DNA of 24,080 bases from NCBI GenBank assembly GCA_001579985.1, contig LRSR01014467.1, forward strand, positions 1 to 24,080. The letters run 5' to 3'. The notes beneath the pieces were generated by a model. The model worked only from the letters and a program-made list of their open reading frames with translations, did not search any database and was not told where the DNA came from. The translations under genes and the position numbers were made by a program. Below are positions 19,028-24,080 of this stretch, one piece after another. Origin of the DNA: Hypsibius dujardini (Eukaryota; Tardigrada; Eutardigrada; Parachela; Hypsibiidae). The first letter of the stretch is position 1. Every line of letters starts with the position of its first letter.

Positions 19028-19255
19028 TGACAAGATTGAGTATACTGGAGGGTCCGGGGAATGGGCAAAATGGGCGGGGCAGGAGGTGGTTTTCAATCAA
19101 TCGAACAATCAACCACCTGACTACCCCCTGCTCCGCCCCTTTTGCCCATACCCCGGACCCTCCAGTGTACTCAACCACCTGAACACCCCCCCTGCTCCGC
19201 CCCTTTTGCCCATTCCCCGGACCCTTCACTGACTCAATCTTGTCGCTGATTGTAG
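19028..19255. repeat. GC-rich inverted/tandem repeat cluster
   Basis: A unit of about 60 bases (GAGTAYACTGGAGGGTCCGG, GGAATGGGCAAAA, GGGGCGGAGC) occurs once forward (19036-19095) and twice inverted (about 19105-19170 and 19172-19232). The flanks TGACAAGATTGAGT (19028) and ACTCAATCTTGTCG (19232) extend the inversion into the end of the Gln-rich exon. It sits exactly between the two duplicated Gln-rich exons. Confidence 0.85.
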
Positions 19256-19335
19256 TGCTGCTGCAGCTGCTCCTCGGGAGACATGAGTTTTTGCTGGATC
19301 GGCGAGACCTGCAGGATAGCGTTGTTCAAGTGACA
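19234..19335 (-). CDS. Gln-rich exon copy 1 of an unidentified gene
   Basis: A strong acceptor (attttattttttcgacttcag) opens the exon at 19335. In the Gln-rich frame it reads CHLNNAILQVSPIQQKLMSP, then EEQLQQHYNQRQD and TGA. Compared with copy 2, 12 residues of the shared block are identical, and 8 of those codons differ only at the third position, which supports this frame as truly coding. Joining it to the TM exon at 20155-19991 by the best donor would give the other frame (LSLEQRYPAG), so the junction is unsettled. Confidence 0.4.
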   Translation of the reverse strand, partial: CHLNNAILQVSPIQQKLMSPEEQLQQHYNQRQD

Positions 19336-19950
19336 CTGAAGTCGAAAAAATAAAATTTAAATTTGCAATTTTTACCGCAGAGATCGTTTAATTCGGTTAT
19401 GGTTCATCAAATTGCAAAAACTTCCAATTTTAAGCATTTAAATACAAGTCTAAAAAATATTCCTTTATATGTGAATTTTTTTATTTCTAATGTTCTAATT
19501 TTAAATATAATGAAAATACCAAGCTTTTAATTTGAATCCCCACTCAGTCCTTAAAATTTTCCTTGAATACTCATTTTCCTTGAATTTTCCTTGAATTTTC
19601 CTTGAATACTCGTTCCTTAAAATTTTTTTTCATAAAATATGTTTTAAATTAATTAATTTAAACGAAAACGATTTACCAATTTTGAAGTCACAGCAAAGAT
19701 CGCTTAAATAAGTTTTCTTGCAACGAACAAGCCAACAACTATTTAAGCATACATGGGCTAATAATTATTAATTAATTAATTAATTAAGCCCTAATTGTTC
19801 AAAACACAGTTTATATAATTTCTAAAGTGACAAATTTTTCTATTTTGAATTAAATGGAAATTTATTTCAGTTAAAAATCGCAAGGCCGTTTGTAAAATTG
19901 TTTCAGAAAAAATGCAAATTCCAAAGAAATTCAAACAATCCTACCTGGGG
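19336..19950 (-). other. AT-rich intron-like stretch
   Basis: A/T-rich, non-coding, with TCCTTGAATTT repeated several times (19558-19620) and TTAATTAATTAATTAA (about 19768). At 19948-19963 a lone TGGGGGCGGAGCTAAT recalls the core of the palindromic element family without a partner arm. Confidence 0.5.
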
Positions 19951-19990
19951 GCGGAGCTAATGGGAGATACTACAGCACTACATCCCTTAC

Positions 19991-20155
19991 AGTAATTGAA
20001 GACGTACCACAACGGAAAAAGCGCTTGAAATGTCAGGATGATGTGGATGAAGATGTAGACCAGCAGGAGCCCCGAAAGTAGGGAACCCGTTGCCGGCCGT
20101 ATGCGCCCACGACTACTCGCGGTTGCGGCGTAAACGTCGTGTCTGGGTTCGCTGC
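19991..20155 (-). CDS. Transmembrane exon of an unidentified gene
   Basis: The frame reads PATGSLLSGLLLVYIFIHII, then LTFQALFPLWYVFNY, a clear membrane helix, and ends at a near-consensus donor (TACT|gtaagg). With an acceptor at gatgattcag (20156) it starts in phase 1, matching the end of the exon at 21245-21071. The pattern I-I-x-x-F-x-A...W-x-V-x-N-Y, and CHLNN if copy 1 follows, is weakly reminiscent of the last helix of LAPTM4-type lysosomal proteins; this is a suggestion only. The acceptor has a poor pyrimidine tract. Confidence 0.45.
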
Positions 20156-20636
20156 CTGAATCATCCCACCAGGTTGCTGCTGCGGTTGAGGCTGACCCTG
20201 CTGTGGTCGCTGCTGATACTGCTGCTACGGAGGTTGCTGTTGAGGTTGTCCCATCTGCTGCCGAGGCTGCTGAGGCTGTCCCATTATGGCTTGGAGCATC
20301 ATCATCTGCGGCTGGCCGTACATACTCGGTTGGCCGTGGGGATTTCGCTGCTGTATCATAACCACCGGCTGGCGGCAGCCGGCTGTGAGTCCCCGGAGGG
20401 GGTGGACCCCGCCTGAACCGTGAGAGTGACTGTGGTGAACATGGCTGCCATCACGACCCCTTAAGGGGGTCGTGATGGTGGTGGTGGTGGTGGTCGAAGA
20501 AGAAGTCGTCGTGATGGTCAAAGCTGTCATGGTAATGATGGCCGAAACTGTCCAAATCGTGGGGTGCATGCCGTGACTGTGTGGGCGTAGTCAGGGAGTA
20601 CGCGCGTGAGTTGGGTGGAGCGAATTGTGGGATGAC
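20156..20636 (-). other. His-rich and Gln-rich low-complexity segment, possibly coding
   Basis: Two frames look protein-like. One (20636-20454) reads PPNSRAYSLTTPTQS, then DLDSFGHHYHDSFDHHDDFF and a run of seven His, and ends at a TGA (20453-20451). Past that stop it stays open as Thr/Ala/Ser-rich sequence into the transmembrane exon. The other (20569-20228) is Gln-rich (QPQQPRQQMGQPQQQPP) and meets a TAG at 20227-20225, after which it continues QQYQQRPQQGQPQPQQQ. I cannot say which is used. It may be a prion-like domain, an intron or a decaying exon. Confidence 0.3.
20448..20478. repeat. Perfect 13-bp inverted repeat
   Basis: CCATCACGACCCC, a 5-base gap (TTAAG), then GGGGTCGTGATGG. The right arm is part of a GGTGGTGGT/His-codon tract and the left arm contains the TGA that ends the His-rich frame. 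It could form a hairpin, or be a template-switch scar. Confidence 0.8.
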
Positions 20637-20796
20637 CTTGGTCGGTTACCGGACGCTACTTGGTGGAGTGTGAATAGTCATATGGTGGCAACCACTTTGA
20701 GGAACTAAATATGCCTGAGACGATTCGCAGGCAGGTCTCAATTCCAATTTCAGGCAGGCAGGTTCCATTTTGTTTGTATTCTTGTCTGTTTGCCCA

Positions 20797-20799
<3 letters not shown>

Positions 20800-20837
<38 letters not shown>

Positions 20838-20960
20838 TTGTCTGAATGTCTGCATGTCTATTCACCCGCGTGCAAGTTTGCCTGCCTGTCTATTTATCTG
20901 TCTGGCTGTCTGTGTGCCTGTTTCTGTACGTATACATGCTTGTCTGTCTATCTGCAATTC
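20800..20960. repeat. (TCTG)n array
   Basis: A pure TCTG run (about 20802-20834) is followed by degenerate units to about 20955. It lies in a probable intron of the unidentified gene. Confidence 0.9.
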
Positions 20961-21070
20961 GCTCACTCAACCAACATTCACGTTTTATTTTGTTTCGGAA
21001 ACTTCTCGTACATCTTACGCGGCTGCAGCGTCAGCGCTTCTCGAGTTGGCTCTACATAAAAGCCACTCAC

Positions 21071-21245
21071 CTTGAACGACCAGATGAAGCAGGCTCTTGT
21101 ACCGCGGAACATCCCGACACCGCAGGTTGTCAAACTTGACCGTCTTCGTCCGGAATATCTGCCGGAAGAACCGCCGCATCGCTTCCATGCCCACGTATGC
21201 GCTATTGCTTGCCCGCCAAGCCGTCAAAATAGTGTGTATAATCGG
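21071..21245 (-). CDS. Coding exon of an unidentified gene
   Basis: A strong acceptor (gttgttcttcag) and donor (TTCAAG|gtgagt) bound a 175-base exon with one open frame. It reads IIHTILTAWRASNSAYVGME, AMRRFFRQIFRTKTVKFDN and LRCRDVPRYKSLLHLVVQ. GC-rich third positions (CGG, TTC, ACG, CTG) contrast with the flanks, which supports coding. It is basic and amphipathic, with no motif I recognise. It ends in phase 1, compatible with the transmembrane exon at 20155. Confidence 0.6.
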
Positions 21246-21540
21246 CTGAAGAACAACTAATGACGAAAGGATTCACTCCGCGTAATTTCGGGGTAATAGT
21301 TTCTCCTGAAGACCTTCAGTAAGCAAAGAGCGTGTCGTGATCGCCGGAAGTAATTCCGGAAACCTCACAAGGCATGCACACACGATGTCGGCTGGACCGT
21401 GAAGCACCATGAGGACGGGGGGAGGGGCGAGGGGGGATTGAGTACAAATTGGCGCAGCCGGAGAGACAAGTGGATGGACGAGATGGTGAATGGGCAGGCG
21501 GGTCAAATGAGCGTAATCAGGGGAAGACAAGACACAACTA

Positions 21541-21681
21541 TCAGCACTCTTTCCTCAGCAGGACGCGCTCGCAAATTGGCCCAGTCATCCGTCCTTCCAT
21601 CGATTCAATCGCCGTCAAATATACACAGAAGGCATACGCCACAAACACCAGCTCGAGCACACACACTCGTGCCGTGTCTGT
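21541..21681 (-). CDS. Possible upstream membrane exon of the unidentified gene
   Basis: After an acceptor-like ttttacatag at 21682 the frame reads TDTARVCVLELVFVAYAFCV, then YLTAIESMEGRMTGPICERV, a plausible hydrophobic helix. It runs to a TGA at 21543-21541 with no convincing donor before it (GAAAGA|gtgctg is the best). It may be chance. Confidence 0.25.
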   Translation of the reverse strand, partial: TDTARVCVLELVFVAYAFCVYLTAIESMEGRMTGPICERVLLRKEC

Positions 21682-21816
21682 CTATGTAAAACAGCATCGA
21701 GAAAGTTTGCACGCGGATTAGAGAGGGAGGATTGTCGACTGATTGGCTTGTGATCCCTATCAGATGAGCATGTCGAACTTCCTTGAATACCCCGGCCACA
21801 GGGAGGGATGAGAGTG

Positions 21817-21836
21817 GGTGTGTGTGTGTGTGTTGT
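21817..21836. repeat. (GT)n microsatellite
   Basis: About nine GT units. A run of eleven or so G residues lies at about 21893-21903. Confidence 0.9.
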
Positions 21837-21947
21837 TTAGACCCCCAATGGGAGAGACGGGAGATTGGTCGCTATATGACGGACGGCAGAGTGGGGGGGG
21901 GGGAATAATTTCAACGTGGAGAGTAGGAAAAAAAACGGTATCGTCAG

Positions 21948-21956
21948 TTTATATAT
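21948..21956 (-). promoter_or_regulatory. Possible TATA box
   Basis: ATATATAAA on the minus strand, with a pyrimidine-rich initiator-like stretch (TTTTTTTTCCTACTCTCC) starting about 16 bases downstream. It is upstream of the unidentified minus-strand gene and could serve it. Confidence 0.25.
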
Positions 21957-22391
21957 GCGTGGATCCTGTTAGTGGCTCTTCATCCCGGGGAGCTCTGGAA
22001 GCCGCTCTCCCGTTACGCTGCTTGGCATTCCAAAAGCAAATGGGATATTCAAGTGTCTTGTCGCTTGATGACACGACACTTATTCACCCCCATCACATGT
22101 CGGCGCTCCGTCACGGCTTCACAAGCAAAGGTTCAGGATTGGGCGGGTGACTGCGACCACCGACCGCACTCTTGGCTAATTGGGAAGACGGAGAGTCGGC
22201 TACCCGGGTGGTGGTGCGCAATTCAGCAGCAGCGCGTGGCGCTCTTGTCTTGTTCGCATAAACCGGAAGTAATTACCGATGGTCCTGGGGTACATGGTCG
22301 GACAGACGAGAGAGCGAGTACTGGACCACCAACTGGAGCAAAAAAGACGAACGAATATAAATAGCTATCTTGCGCTTCATTTTTTACTATC

Positions 22392-22392
22392 C

Positions 22393-22457
<65 letters not shown>

Positions 22458-22466
22458 ATCTGTCTG
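22392..22466. repeat. (TCTG)n microsatellite
   Basis: About 14 perfect units, then a few TTTG/TATC variants. Confidence 0.95.
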
Positions 22467-23619
22467 TATGTTGTCTTCTTTTAAATCTACAGCACTCACT
22501 ACTAAATGTAGTCTGTCTTATTCTCCCTGTCACTCAAAGCTACCTATGCAGCAAGCGAAATCGTTTATATGCTGCCTGAATCAATACTTCTTTTTCGGCT
22601 TCTGTCTGCGCGCATTGGCTTCTGTGTCTGAATCCTCGGTACGGTCATGTCGCCATGGGAGTGTTCCCACTTTATTATTTATCTCAAGAACTTGAGTAGA
22701 GAGCTTCGTTCAAAGTTTGGCTGTATGTCTGGCTAGGAGTGGAGCATCCATTTATACAGCATGGAAGGAAGAAATTATCACACGCTGGTTCATCAAGTCA
22801 ATATTTAATTCGGTCTAATTCGGTCCTTAATATTATTGTCAGTGCATGTCTGCCTGTGTCTGTCTCTCTATCTGCTTGACTGTCTTCTGTGTCTGTGTGT
22901 GTGGAATGATGAGGGAATGGAAGTAACAAATTTGTGATGTTCCAGGCCCCTTTCCCGCTGGAAACATGAACCGCTCATTTTCCCGTTCGCCTGGAGGGCA
23001 GGATGAGGGGACTGGGGAGGAGCACGGGCCTACGAGAACGTAATGGAGCTAATTTATTGGCCGATAAAGAGGCGACCGTGGTGGTTATGCAAGGCTGATC
23101 AAGTGCTGTTTACTTATTCCATCCGCAGGGACCGTCCATCAACCGCTTTTTGCTGTCAGACTGAAGCTGCTGCCCCTGTCAGCGACATTCAAATGAAGCT
23201 ATTTAGATTTATCCGATTACGCGCCCATCATAACTGTCAAAAGAATGGATGCAACTTGGGAAGAGCCAAGAGGCCGTTATGAGGGTTGTTTGTGGAATAA
23301 ATCGGACGGGGTTGTGGATCCCTTTGTGTGGGCGGTGGCGTGTGTCTAATGAAGATCATACGCGGGAAGACTCTCGCGCGGTCAATACGTGGACGGTACT
23401 CGGGTGACGGGACGGGAAGAGGGTGACGGGACGGGCAAACGGAGGGGAAGCACTCTTCCGGGTATCCGCTTTCAACGTCCCATGGAAGGATCAGAACTAA
23501 TGTCAATCGTTCCCACGACTGTATGGACGGGCCTTCCCGTGATCGGGACGCACTTTTCCGATGTCTACATGTGTTGATTGTGTAATGTTTATCCGGTTGT
23601 CTTCATTCTGTAAAAATAT

Positions 23620-23622
<3 letters not shown>

Positions 23623-23668
<46 letters not shown>
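23623..23668. repeat. (ACAG)n microsatellite
   Basis: About 11 units. It is the complement of the TCTG type seen elsewhere in the window. Confidence 0.95.
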
Positions 23669-23669
<1 letters not shown>

Positions 23670-24080
23670 CGAATAACAGGCAGCCATTACCCGCAACGAT
23701 TTGACCACCCTGGAAGTAACTTCCAGGCTATTTATTTTTTATTGTCATCCATTTATTTTGAGTTATTACAGTCACCAAAAGTTGGGGGTTTTCGGCAAGG
23801 GGACTGATTGATGGGATAGATTATTGTTTGTAATATTTTTGCAAAACACAAATCAACCGTCTCTGTTTCGAACCATCAGAGGCTCTTTGTCTACCCGGGT
23901 TAGTTGTAGTACATGGTGCTCTGTAATGATGTTCTGTATCCGCCTGATTAGTTTGATTGACTGTAGTATTCAACGGTAATTCAATCGTAATGTGTATGTA
24001 CTAATAGATCAGAGGCTAGTGGAGCAGAATGCCAATCACGGTGGCTGCTCACATTTTCCTGCGAATAAAACCTCTTTTGT

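Larger units (their letters stand above)
21960..24080. other. Right-hand region with no supportable gene
   Basis: No conserved protein or paired splice sites are visible on either strand. GC content is moderate, with GC-rich patches (about 22930-23530). Microsatellites at 22392-22466 (TCTG), 22845-22905 (degenerate TCTG) and 23623-23668 (ACAG) punctuate it. A regulatory role for the unidentified gene, or an intron of a gene beyond the edge, is possible. Confidence 0.5.

Noticed and set aside
18602-20569. Nuclear genetic code with TAA and TAG read as Gln
   Set aside because: Suggested by three stops in Gln runs and by POLG and Mic10 ending in TGA, but POLG uses only CAA/CAG for Gln over 1241 codons with no internal TAA/TAG, and the gene set is animal.
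21972-22364. Plus-strand open frame of 130 codons
   Set aside because: No homology, no splice context and ordinary composition; probably chance.
23043-23506. Overlapping short open frames on both strands
   Set aside because: No recognisable domain, no codon bias, and none continues across plausible splice sites.

Overview
The window is nuclear DNA of an animal, most likely an invertebrate. It shows multi-exon genes with GT-AG introns, standard-code reading frames that run through six phase-compatible junctions in one gene, and recognisable animal orthologues (mitochondrial DNA polymerase gamma, MICOS subunit Mic10, a cationic amino acid transporter of the SLC7A/CAT type, a CASD1-like sialate O-acetyltransferase). 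The phylum cannot be fixed from sequence alone. Introns are hundreds of bases to over 1.4 kb and are loaded with GTCT/AGAC and GATT tetranucleotide arrays.

Layout. 0-2.9 kb: the 5' part of a CASD1-like gene on the minus strand, with a very AT-rich intron. 2.9-4.9 kb: intergenic, holding a satellite-like tandem array and several foldback (MITE-like) elements. 4.9-11.5 kb: a complete POLG gene on the minus strand, 7 coding exons and 1241 codons, with exonuclease and polymerase motifs all present. 11.47-11.95 kb: a short divergent intergenic region. 11.95-14.0 kb: Mic10 on the plus strand, 4 coding exons. 14.25-18.33 kb: a cationic amino acid transporter on the minus strand, 8 exons found and the N-terminal exon missing; its last exon converges on Mic10 and the two 3' ends overlap. 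18.6-21.7 kb: exons of an unidentified minus-strand membrane protein with Gln- and His-rich segments. 21.9-24.1 kb: a possible TATA box, microsatellites and no supportable gene.

Functional themes. POLG (mtDNA replication) and Mic10 (cristae junctions) are divergently arranged less than 0.5 kb apart, compatible with a shared promoter for two mitochondrial genes. The transporter and the unknown gene have no evident functional link to them.

The least-described material is non-coding: a family of short palindromic elements with a GGGGCGGAGCTAT core (three near-complete copies plus fragments), a 277-bp foldback element in a POLG intron with a 6-bp target duplication, a 152-bp element with perfect 24-bp inverted ends, and a 19-kb inverted/tandem GC-rich cluster between two duplicated Gln-rich exons whose differences are mostly silent. 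The Gln-rich frame also contains three TAA/TAG codons, all at positions where Gln is expected and all followed by a Gln codon.
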